A stretch of 64,000 nucleotides of DNA, taken from NCBI GenBank assembly GCA_963457665.1, contig OY735207.1:54107515-54171514 (forward strand), in the 5' to 3' direction. Shown piece by piece: positions 39,401-41,600 of this stretch. The notes beneath the pieces are model-generated. The model saw only the letters and a list, made by a program, of their open reading frames with translations. It was not told where the DNA came from and made no database searches. The translations under genes were made by a program, and so were the position numbers. The first letter of the stretch is position 1; every line of letters starts with the position of its first letter. The stretch comes from Thysanoteuthis rhombus (Eukaryota > Mollusca > Cephalopoda > Oegopsida > Thysanoteuthidae).

Positions 39401-41369
39401 ATAAGAAAACTGATAATTAAAAAGTAAAAGACGTTTTTGCGAAAAAAAATGTTGCACAATGGTGAAAAATGGTTTTGATTTTATAATTCAGCCCACCAAA
39501 AGTAAATAAAGATCAATTAAAATAATCAAAACAATTTTTTCAATGTATCCATGTGTATAAAGCAAAATTATGTGAAAACCTGTAATTCATAACAAAAAGA
39601 TTCGTTTCTTGAAAAAAATAGTACACGATGGAAAAAAAATGATGTTCATTTTTTAATTCAGTGACCAAAATACATAAAATCATTTGAAATAATTCAAAAC
39701 GCTTTTTTTCATCTATGCCTGTGTTATTTTCTGGTTGTTGGGGATATTTTTTTCTCTCGTCATATCAATGTCAGTTCCAAATCCAAAATATCAAAGTCTT
39801 GACCTTCGCCTTTTTCTTCCACTCCTCCCCAAATTCACAGATGTTGGTTGTGTTCAAGTCGGCGCCCATCCTGAAGCGCGCTCTCAAAGTCAAACAGTCC
39901 ATGATGCAACTTTATGTCCTGAAGCTCCTTAAGATGCAGACAAAATATTTGGGACGTCAGTGGCGCAAGAGTAACATGAAAACAATGTCTGCCATTTACC
40001 AAAAAGTTAGGCACAGGCTGAATGATGATTGGGCTTTTGGAAACGGTAAGTCTCTTTTGCTTCAATTTTTCCTGTAGACTCTTTTTGACTAAGTGTAAAT
40101 GAATAGTAAAAACCATGTTTTCTGAAGAAATATTTGGTGATGAAAAAACGGTTCTCATTTTTTAATTCTGCACCCAGACATCTCCAACTGCTGAATATGC
40201 TACTTCCTACTGACTCATCGCTATGTTGTGTCTCTGCCATATTCAGGCAAACCACGACCCGCAGACCAAATCCAGCCCGCTGGCTTTATTGAATGTATGA
40301 CGTTGCACACAGAAATTCTTTGTTCTCTTTATCTATCTTTGATGAGCAAACAATAAAATTCAGAATAAAAAAAAAAAAAGGACAAAAGATTCATTATTTT
40401 GCGTGGCCTCAAATGCGTAAATATTTATTTTCTAAAAATGGTATCATAATTTTCATGGGTTGATAGTGCATGGAATACACTGGTTATTGAAAACATTGAA
40501 GTAATTAAAAAACAGGCTGTTTCAATAGCCTTGTATGATCGTCATTTCGTCTCTTATTCGCCCTGGCCTGCAAATCATAAAAACATTTCTAATCCAGTCA
40601 CAAAGATTCAAATAACACCATTAAACTTATCCTCCATTCTGATCGTAACCATGTTTGCTAACGTTCTGGTGGTTACAGTATTCAGTACGTTTTTCCATTG
40701 GTTATTTTTTATTGGATTAAGTATTGTAAGTCATTATTTGTGAATTTTTTTTACTACTTTTTACCTTCAGCTTACTTTTATTAGTTGGTTTTTATTGCAA
40801 TTTTTGCTCTGTCCTGTTGGCTTCCTATGGCAAAACCACATGCAATGATTAACCCACCCCCACCCCCTTAACAAAATTCAGACAATAACGGAAAAGAAAA
40901 TCCCTTCCTTACATTCTAACTTCTTATCAAAAATTTAGTTATTCCATTTATGGAATGTTCTGTTTCCCCTCACTCTGTGCAGATTTTAGAAGTATGTAAC
41001 ATGCAAATGCTATGACAGAAGTTGAACATTCAAATCATCTTCTTGCCTGAAAACCCCTCCAAAAGGTCCCAAGTGTCAATCGTTGTCAATGTTGTATGTT
41101 TGTATTCGTTTCTTGCAGACCTTGATGCGAAGCCATGGGACTTCCAAGCAGAAGAGTGTGCGCTACGGGCATGTGTCGACCGGTTCAACAACAGACGCTA
41201 TGGAGCCAACGGGACTGACCCTGATTTCAAACCTGTGGACAATTGTATTCTGAGTGTGCTTGGCCAGAAGGTGGAGCTTAGTGAGGAGTTTAAAAGGAAT
41301 TACGAGCATTGGCTCGATCAAGAAGTCTTCTCGAATCAGGTGGACTGGGATGAAATCCTTCGACAGTGA
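1324..41369 (+). CDS. STRIP1: STRIP1/FAM40 striatin-interacting protein, 18 exons, 5' partial
   Basis: STRIP proteins are cytoplasmic scaffolds of STRIPAK, which joins PP2A to striatin, MOB4, SLMAP/SIKE and GCKIII kinases; they act in Hippo signalling, endosome and cytoskeletal control. Eighteen exons with GT-AG borders join in one frame (2231 nt, 743 residues, TGA stop). The order matches the family: an N1221-type half (about residues 1-270) with blocks such as [13 protein letters not shown] and [12 protein letters not shown], an acidic Ser/Pro-rich linker (about 272-330), then the DUF3402-type half with [58 protein letters not shown] and [20 protein letters not shown]. Vertebrate STRIP1 is near 837 residues, so about 90 N-terminal residues and the start codon lie left of the window. 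Vertebrates have STRIP1 and STRIP2; an invertebrate copy is probably their single co-orthologue, so the symbol is by family. Four usually conserved residues are absent at the exon 12/13 joint. Confidence 0.96.
1466..1870 (+). repeat. Dispersed repeat family C, copy 1
   Basis: About 400 bp in intron 1. Shared landmarks with copies near 3.5, 5.6, 32.8, 41.7, 42.1 and 57.5 kb: GTTTCTTCAGTTTT, GGCTGAAAATTTA, ACAATGTAAGTTTA, AAAAGATGTTGGTCA and CCAGACCTG. There is no coding content; it is probably a nonautonomous mobile element of unknown class. Confidence 0.8.
2314..2445 (+). CDS. STRIP1: STRIP1 exon 2
   Basis: Acceptor TTTTCTAG, donor CAAG|GTTTGT (weak at +3). It starts by completing Gly and reads [16 protein letters not shown] and then [12 protein letters not shown], equivalent to the family's ARAILYVAQG helix. 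It ends in phase 1. Confidence 0.93.
3238..3358 (+). CDS. STRIP1: STRIP1 exon 3
   Basis: A long T tract runs into acceptor TTTTCAG; the donor is GA|GTGAGT. It reads [20 protein letters not shown] and then [19 protein letters not shown], the counterpart of the vertebrate NIFLLLEVGTFNALVELLNM segment. It ends in phase 2. Confidence 0.93.
3507..3840 (+). repeat. Dispersed repeat family C, copy 2
   Basis: Intron 3 copy colinear with 1466-1870: CAGTTTTCAAGTAATTCTG, GGGCTGAAAATTCAC, a T tract, ACAATGTAAGTT, GAAAGATGTTGGTCACATGA, GACTAACCAGACCTGTT. Spacing changes show small indels between copies. Confidence 0.82.
5540..5730 (+). repeat. Dispersed repeat family C, 3' half only
   Basis: Retains the T-rich middle, TATAGTGTGAGTTTATGCTAA, CTGCCAAAAGACATTGGTCA and TAACTAACCTGACTTG. 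The first part of the consensus is missing, so it is truncated. It lies in the same intron as copy 2. Confidence 0.7.
5898..5966 (+). CDS. STRIP1: STRIP1 exon 4
   Basis: Acceptor TTGTTTTCTAG, donor CG|GTAAAT. It encodes [19 protein letters not shown], nearly identical to the family's CSSAVRKPAISLADS block. It ends in phase 2 inside an Arg codon. Confidence 0.96.
6075..6535 (+). repeat. Dispersed repeat family I, copy 1
   Basis: Intron 4 stretch colinear with 8575-8885: TGGTTTGATTCCAAATATAT then GCAGTATATTTCTTAGATT, TGATTATTTTCTGGA, CTCAATTTGGGATT, a poly-A-rich part, and AAGGCCAACTTG. The class is unknown. Confidence 0.75.
6684..6784 (+). CDS. STRIP1: STRIP1 exon 5
   Basis: Acceptor ATTTTCCAG, donor AA|GTACGT. 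It reads [20 protein letters not shown] followed by a lysine-rich segment ending FRHEL, matching VLLNIMYLIVETVHQE of vertebrates. It ends in phase 1. Confidence 0.94.
7840..8095 (-). repeat. tRNA-like SINE candidate with shared flanking repeat
   Basis: On the minus strand, TTAGCTCAGTCAGTAAGAAA followed by GCTGCCTACAGATCACTTTC and AAGTCACTG resembles a tRNA A-box and a degraded B-box. The adjoining part (7997-8095: AACTCGTGAGAATTAAGTCC, CAAACTTGCTAGGATC, GATGTATGCTAAGAA) recurs at 23610-23690. Confidence 0.5.
8279..8406 (+). CDS. STRIP1: STRIP1 exon 6
   Basis: Acceptor TTTTTCTGTAG, donor TTG|GTAAGT (strong). It encodes [20 protein letters not shown] and then [14 protein letters not shown], the most conserved block of the N-terminal half. 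It ends in phase 0. Open frames extending past either end run into intron. Confidence 0.97.
8575..8885 (+). repeat. Dispersed repeat family I, copy 2
   Basis: Intron 6 copy: TGGTTTGATTTTAAATATGT then GCAGTATATTTTTTAGATT, CAGATTATTTCCTGGA, CTCCATTTTGGATT, GAAAAAAAAAGAAG and AAGGCCAACTAG. It is shorter than copy 1 by about 150 bp, and ends about 50 nt before exon 7. Confidence 0.75.
8935..9120 (+). CDS. STRIP1: STRIP1 exon 7
   Basis: Acceptor ATAATTCCAG, donor AGG|GTATGT. It reads [20 protein letters not shown], then [20 protein letters not shown] and [20 protein letters not shown], matching the family's LPPLPED and MRAASPPASASDLIEQQ motifs. Both borders are phase 0, so it could in principle be skipped without a frameshift. 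Confidence 0.95.
10121..10154. repeat. (AT)n microsatellite
   Basis: An uninterrupted AT run of about 34 bp. The open frame crossing it is a translation of the repeat. Confidence 0.95.
10340..10426. repeat. Near-perfect 34-bp inverted repeat, short hairpin
   Basis: Arms 10340-10373 and 10393-10426 around a 19-nt loop. The left arm contains GATTGTGAAACTAGTGATTT; the right arm is its complement. On the plus strand I count one mismatch and two G:U pairs in 34 positions. Weaker pairing extends outwards into TATATATT/AACATATAT. It may be a minimal foldback MITE or a precursor-like RNA hairpin. Confidence 0.88.
10665..10714. repeat. (TG)n followed by (AT)n microsatellites
   Basis: TGTGTGTGCGTGTGTGTG about 10668-10688, then an AT run about 10692-10714. 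Confidence 0.93.
11072..11263 (+). mobile_element. SINE family A, copy 1
   Basis: About 190 bp colinear with 52368-52572. The 5' part contains TCTGCCACTGCAGGTGACTT and TGTGTTCGAATTTTGCAGTT (a B-box-like GTTCGAATT). The 3' part contains AATCTTGGCAACCTTGAAAA and AGAATGCAAAGTGCTAAAGG. It has a tRNA-like head and conserved body with no open frame. Identity to the second copy looks higher in the tail. Confidence 0.72.
11659..11920. mobile_element. TIR element family J (MITE), short form
   Basis: Long terminal inverted repeats of nearly 60 bp. The left end starts GTAAAATGGAGATGACTCCT; the reverse complement of the right end starts GTAAAATGGAGATAACTCCT, and both continue to TTATCT followed by a C run. 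The centre has one copy of a unit with CTATACAAACCTTTAATG and CACTCAATGTTGAAAACA. Same family as 31806-32222. No transposase; nonautonomous. Confidence 0.85.
12429..12690 (-). pseudogene. 3' end of a LINE reverse transcriptase with (TTA)n tail
   Basis: The minus strand reads [16 protein letters not shown], then a segment with [20 protein letters not shown] and a stop. This is the C-terminal end of the reverse-transcriptase ORF found in many invertebrate non-LTR retrotransposons (family pattern [13 protein letters not shown]...IGI...LL..AR). The 3' end runs into an AAT-type microsatellite (12429-12460 plus strand TTA), like a retroposed tail. It is 5'-truncated and dead. Confidence 0.75.
13424..13906. 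mobile_element. Foldback/MITE with about 87-bp imperfect TIRs
   Basis: Left arm 13424-13511: ATCAGAGCAGTAAAGTCCC, CAGAATGCGTCTTTAGCAGC, TTGAAGTGTACTATCTG, CTTCTCAC. The reverse complement of 13820-13906 gives ATCAGAGCAGTGGGGTCCC, ATAATGTGCCTTCTGCTGCC, TTCAAAGTGTAGTATATG, CTTCTCAC. The centre (about 310 bp) is AT-rich without a gene. Confidence 0.8.
14126..14407. mobile_element. Foldback element with long imperfect arms
   Basis: Left arm about 14126-14235: AGTGTTATTTTCTGAT, CCTTCAAACTTTGTTTTTGC, CAGGATAGT. The reverse complement of 14300-14407 gives AGTGTTATTTTCTGAT, CCTTCAAACTCTGCTTTTGT, CAGGATAGT. The spacer is about 65 bp. There is no coding content. Confidence 0.85.
14656..14738. repeat. 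Short hairpin, 32-36 bp arms
   Basis: Left arm CTCTTTTAAT then TGGTGTCCAGGG and TAATAT. The right arm 14703-14738 is its inverted copy (ATATTA, CCCTGGACACCA, ATTACAAGAG). About five mismatches in 32 paired positions, loop near 15-20 nt. Confidence 0.82.
15168..15328 (+). promoter_or_regulatory. Extended AG-free polypyrimidine tract before exon 8
   Basis: Between AAGTCAAGG near 15168 and the acceptor at 15327-15328 there is no AG dinucleotide, and much of it is C/T (TCCTCC, TTTCCTCC repeats). This AG exclusion zone implies a distant branch point upstream of the tract, or one at CTGAT near 15312. Confidence 0.7.
15329..15528 (+). CDS. STRIP1: STRIP1 exon 8, acidic Ser/Pro linker
   Basis: Donor CAG|GTAATG. 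The acceptor is the first AG after about 160 nt with no AG at all, in a C/T-rich tract (about 15168-15328), reading ACGAAG|AGT. The exon encodes [20 protein letters not shown], an acidic run with [20 protein letters not shown], and ends LPWKPKVR, equivalent to vertebrate LPWAPKVR. The linker is poorly conserved and probably disordered; the start is placed by frame and the AG-free zone. It ends in phase 2. Confidence 0.85.
15676..16090 (+). repeat. Dispersed repeat family E, copy 1
   Basis: About 415 bp colinear with 26327-26720: TGTGGAGCAACTAGCCATAA, TTGTCATGTAAAATAATTTT, TAGTGTTGCCATTTTAG, ACCTAAATTTAGAT, AAGGGAGATTTTTTATAGAA, GAGAACTGCT, ATATATCTGGC and GTGGTGTGCAC-type end. No open frame; mobile origin inferred from copy number. 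Confidence 0.82.
16489..16527. repeat. Poly(T) tract of 39 nt
   Basis: An uninterrupted T run; read on the minus strand it is a 39-nt A tail, as left by retroposition, but no retroposed body is recognisable next to it. Confidence 0.95.
18087..18216 (+). CDS. STRIP1: STRIP1 exon 9
   Basis: Acceptor CTATTTTTTAAG, donor CAA|GTAAGT. It encodes [20 protein letters not shown] and then [17 protein letters not shown], matching KDIEMFLESSRSKFIGYTLG and VGLPRPIHESIKTLKQ in vertebrates. It ends in phase 0. Confidence 0.96.
18240..18300 (-). mobile_element. LINE 3' terminus with (ATG)n tail, short
   Basis: Plus strand: ATCATCATCAGTCTTTAAAG TCTGTTGTTTGATATAGGAC, close to 47500-47600 (TTTTAACGTCAGTCGTTGGACATAGACCTTACC). 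In reverse complement it is the well-known RTE/LINE ending, CCTATGTCCAAC-GAC-TTAAA-GACTGATGATGATG. It begins 23 nt after the exon 9 donor. Confidence 0.6.
18571..18760 (+). mobile_element. SINE family B, copy 1
   Basis: Head GGCATAGTTGGCAACGGCTC with B-box-like CAGGTTCAAGGTCTGG, body GCTATAAGTAAAATAGCAGG and GAGTTCTCTAGCCTTGG. Body and order match 27150, 30458, 31239 and 53214. Confidence 0.62.
19724..19795 (+). CDS. STRIP1: STRIP1 exon 10
   Basis: Acceptor TTTCTTTCAAAG, donor AAG|GTAAAG. It encodes [20 protein letters not shown] and PLSK, matching HKYTSIAEVQAQMEEEYLRS-PLS. It is 72 nt with both borders in phase 0. Confidence 0.94.
20044..20480 (-). pseudogene. Mariner/SETMAR-type transposase relic, copy 1
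   Basis: The minus-strand frame 20259-20044 reads [19 protein letters not shown] and [12 protein letters not shown], the second helix-turn-helix and the (W)VPHEL linker of mariner-family transposases. Further 5' on the minus strand (20316-20448) the DNA matches 27937-28064, the first helix-turn-helix region, but in broken frames. The catalytic DDE part is absent. A dead remnant in intron 10. Confidence 0.75.
20568..20642 (+). CDS. STRIP1: STRIP1 exon 11
   Basis: Acceptor TTATTTTCCAG, donor ATG|GTAAGT. It encodes a short variable start, then [16 protein letters not shown], matching [16 protein letters not shown]. It is 75 nt with both borders in phase 0. Confidence 0.96.
20643..22374. other. 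STRIP1 intron 11
   Basis: AT-rich intron with a CT run at about 21815-21828. No repeat copy or gene recognised; the short open frames lack similarity to anything I know. Confidence 0.55.
22375..22460 (+). CDS. STRIP1: STRIP1 exon 12
   Basis: Acceptor TGATGTTTGCAG, donor CC|GTAAGT. It encodes [20 protein letters not shown] and INILADVLP, essentially identical to the family. It ends in phase 2 inside the Pro codon, right before the residues EEMP expected from other animals. Confidence 0.97.
22792..23039. mobile_element. hAT-type MITE with 8-bp target duplication
   Basis: Body 22800-23031 starts CAGTGTTGCCAACTC and ends TTGGCAACACTG (inverted). It is flanked by AGCATTGT (22792-22799) and AGTATTGT (23032-23039), an 8-bp target duplication with one change, as made by hAT transposases. 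No coding sequence. A diverged inverted copy lies at about 45545-45775. Confidence 0.85.
23430..23700 (+). repeat. Dispersed SINE-like repeat
   Basis: Contains a B-box-like GGATTTGATTCCTGG near 23457 and, at 23610-23690, CTTGTGAGAATAAAGTCCCT, GAAACTTGCAAGAATTGTTA and AATGCATGCAAAGAATT, colinear with 7997-8095. Confidence 0.55.
23988..24041 (+). CDS. Possible unrecognised cassette exon of STRIP1 (54 nt)
   Basis: Acceptor TTTTTGTTTTTAG, then GGAAGAAACTGCCG..., possible donor TG|GTAGGA. Its length is a multiple of three and its phases fit exons 12 and 13. Spliced in, the joint would read [25 protein letters not shown], restoring EE of the family's EEMP but adding 14 residues. Speculative; the donor is mediocre and the inserted residues are not known from the family. 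Confidence 0.15.
24348..24401. repeat. (TA)n microsatellite, about 27 units
   Basis: An uninterrupted TA run of about 54 bp; the open frame across it (IYIYIY) is an artefact of the repeat. Confidence 0.96.
26327..26720 (+). repeat. Dispersed repeat family E, copy 2
   Basis: Contains TGTGGAGCAGCCTGCCATAA, TTGTCATGTGAAATGATTTT, GAGTGTTGTCAATTTAG, ACATCTAAATTTAGAT, AAGGGAGATAATTTATGGAA, GAGAACTGCT and ATATATCTGGCAA, in the same order as 15676-16090. Confidence 0.82.
27150..27493 (+). mobile_element. SINE family B, longest copy with tail
   Basis: Body: TTGGAAAGCTATGAATCCAT, CAGACTGGGTTCTTCAGC. Tail: CAAGCCAGAAGTGGATTATA, AATAGCTCAAAAAGAAAT, ATGGACTGACAGAATAAAG. The tail matches 53390-53456 and the body matches 31290-31400. 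Confidence 0.68.
27833..28126 (-). pseudogene. Mariner/SETMAR-type transposase N-terminal relic, copy 2
   Basis: The minus-strand reading contains [15 protein letters not shown] and [11 protein letters not shown], matching the mariner N-terminal helix-turn-helix (pattern F-LG-KAAETAR-IN...G..TV..RTA..W). It then diverges, suggesting a frameshift. Nucleotides 27937-28064 resemble 20316-20448. No catalytic domain. Confidence 0.72.
28140..28370 (+). repeat. Dispersed repeat family N
   Basis: The first part (ATAGAATTTTATGTTCTGCTG, ACATAGTAAAAATGTTGAAT) matches 55990-56060. The last part (ATTGCAATGCAAATTTCTAT, AATCCATATTGATAAAATGC, CATATATGCCGTCATTTTT) matches 58017-58082. The two flanking-region pieces look like separate halves of one element. 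Confidence 0.65.
28371..30457. other. Intron 12 interval without recognised gene
   Basis: AT-rich; no exon of STRIP in either orientation. A short motif (TTTAGTGGCTTTTTATCGCAACTT at about 29107) recurs in diverged form at about 37650 and 40770, so an old repeat is likely. Confidence 0.45.
30458..30640 (+). mobile_element. SINE family B, copy
   Basis: Head GGGATGGCATAACAATTACC, body CCTTTGGAAAAGAATGAATC, TCCCTGGCTATTGGTAGAAC, GCAGAGCAGGTGGAGCTC, in the same order as the 31.2-kb copy. The 71-codon open frame here is a by-product. Confidence 0.62.
31239..31410 (+). mobile_element. SINE family B, copy
   Basis: Head GTGGTAATGGCTAACGGCAT (A-box-like), TTTGTGTTCGTTTTGCACC (B-box-like), body ATTGGAAAGGCATGAATCCA, GACTGGGCTCTCTAGCCATG. 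The tail found at 27.4 and 53.4 kb is lacking. Confidence 0.66.
31806..32222. mobile_element. TIR element family J with three internal tandem units
   Basis: The left end reads AATGGAGATAACTCCTGTTA through GGATTATCTCCC; the right end GGGGGAGATAATCC through AGTAGTTATCTCCTTTT is its inverted counterpart. Between them are three tandem copies of a unit of about 75 bp (from about 31890, 31968 and 32042), each with a CAAACC-ATT/TTT-A-TGTT start and a CCCAC-c-GATGTT-type end. The 11.66-kb copy has only one unit. Confidence 0.85.
32655..33035 (-). repeat. Dispersed repeat family C, inverted copy
   Basis: Reads in reverse complement: CAGGTCTGGTTAGTCACTCA at one end, ACTTTGTAAATTGTA in the middle, TGTTGAAAATTTCAGCACTC, and AACTGAAGAGG at the other end. 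It is the same consensus as 1466-1870 in the opposite orientation, within the 12.5-kb intron. Confidence 0.78.
33384..33413. repeat. (CTA)n/(ACT)n microsatellite
   Basis: About ten ACT units. Open frames on both strands here translate the repeat (Thr or Val runs) and are not genes. Confidence 0.93.
34940..35066 (+). CDS. STRIP1: STRIP1 exon 13
   Basis: Acceptor CCTCCTCCTTTCAG, donor CAG|GTAAAT. It encodes [20 protein letters not shown] and then [20 protein letters not shown] plus YQ, nearly identical to vertebrate STRIP1. It joins exon 12 in frame but without the EEMP residues. It ends in phase 0. Confidence 0.97.
35067..36095. other. STRIP1 intron 13
   Basis: AT-rich; no repeat copy or gene recognised. 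Confidence 0.5.
36096..36196 (+). CDS. STRIP1: STRIP1 exon 14
   Basis: Acceptor TTTTGCTTCCAG, donor AG|GTAAGT. It encodes [20 protein letters not shown] and [13 protein letters not shown], matching [32 protein letters not shown] sequence. It ends in phase 2. An hAT-like repeat begins 43 nt after the donor. Confidence 0.97.
36240..36465 (+). repeat. hAT-like repeat family G, copy 1
   Basis: Starts CAGTGGTTGGCAAACTACAG, CTCACGGATGAAATCTGGCC, then TTACGTGCAGAAAGTTGTGT, GATCTTTGGTCAGTGAACAA, GTGACCTCAAATG. The CAGTGGTTGGCAAACTA start with the CCxAATCyGGCC motif is typical of hAT nonautonomous ends. Same order as 40246-40440. Confidence 0.72.
37474..37540 (+). CDS. STRIP1: STRIP1 exon 15
   Basis: Acceptor TTCATTTTTTCAG, donor TTG|GTAAGC. 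It encodes [20 protein letters not shown] followed by ESL, equivalent to SISVLDYPHCVVHELPELTAESL. It ends in phase 0. Confidence 0.95.
39002..39106 (+). CDS. STRIP1: STRIP1 exon 16
   Basis: A G-then-T tract leads to acceptor TTTTTTTCCAG; donor ATG|GTAAGA. It encodes [20 protein letters not shown] and [15 protein letters not shown], invariant across animals. Both borders are phase 0. Confidence 0.98.
39150..40250 (+). repeat. Local repeat family H around exon 17
   Basis: 39158-39330 and 40098-40250 share TAGTAAAAACCATGTTTTCT, AAGAAAT, GATGgAgAAAAACGG-TCTCATTTTTT, AACTGCTGAA-GTGCTA/TTTCCTACTGA and CTATGTTGTGT. Related but weaker copies lie at 39430-39545 and 39600-39715 (ATGGTGAAAAATGGTTTTGA, AATTCAG-CACCAAAA). 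Exon 17 lies between the two best copies. Confidence 0.7.
39841..40045 (+). CDS. STRIP1: STRIP1 exon 17
   Basis: Acceptor CCAAATTCACAG, donor AACG|GTAAGT. It encodes [40 protein letters not shown] and [20 protein letters not shown], almost identical to vertebrates. It is more GC-rich than its introns and ends in phase 1. Confidence 0.98.
40246..40440 (+). repeat. hAT-like repeat family G, copy 2
   Basis: Reads GGCAAACCACGACCCGCAGA, CCAAATCCAGCCCGCTGG, TGACGTTGCACACAGAAATT, TATCTTTGATGAGCAAACAA, GTGGCCTCAAATGCG. Missing the first few terminal bases. It lies in intron 17. Confidence 0.72.
41119..41369 (+). CDS. STRIP1: STRIP1 terminal coding exon 18
   Basis: Acceptor TTTCTTGCAG. It reads [40 protein letters not shown], then the C-terminus ending [11 protein letters not shown] and a TGA stop at 41367-41369. 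Vertebrate STRIP1 ends in a similar SWEELLQ-type tail, so the terminus is complete. Confidence 0.97.
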
Positions 41370-41456
41370 TTGTCAAACATTATTTATGGACATTTTGGTT
41401 TTCATTATTGTAAGTAAAAAAAAAAAAAAAAAGAGACGAAACTCAATGTAACAAAG

Positions 41457-41462
41457 AATAAA
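41457..41462 (+). terminator. Possible proximal polyadenylation signal AATAAA
   Basis: AATAAA 88 nt after the stop codon, in an A-rich context that also makes chance occurrence likely. Confidence 0.35.
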
Positions 41463-41594
41463 AGAGGAAAAAAAACAAACTAAGTTCAAGTAATTCTGTG
41501 AAAAGAAAACAAGAAAAAAAAACGATGGTCTTCTTGGAAAATGTCCGTTTTGATATTGTAAATACATTTTGTTTGGTTTTTCTTAAATTATTTC

Positions 41595-41600
41595 AATAAA
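41595..41600 (+). terminator. Likely polyadenylation signal AATAAA
   Basis: AATAAA with T-rich downstream sequence (TTTTGTTAGGTTTTT) about 10-25 nt later, the usual layout of a cleavage site with a GU/U-rich element. It lies between two near-identical 23-bp direct repeats (about 41565-41587 and 41609-41631). Confidence 0.55.

Larger units (their letters stand above)
41370..41600 (+). other. STRIP1: STRIP1 3' UTR, probable
   Basis: AT-rich sequence after the stop with A tracts (17 A at about 41417-41433) and two AATAAA motifs. The end is inferred from the last signal; no transcript data are available and a longer UTR is possible. Confidence 0.6.

Noticed and set aside
39835..40255. Minus-strand frames opposite exon 17
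   Set aside because: Antisense shadow of a highly conserved coding exon.
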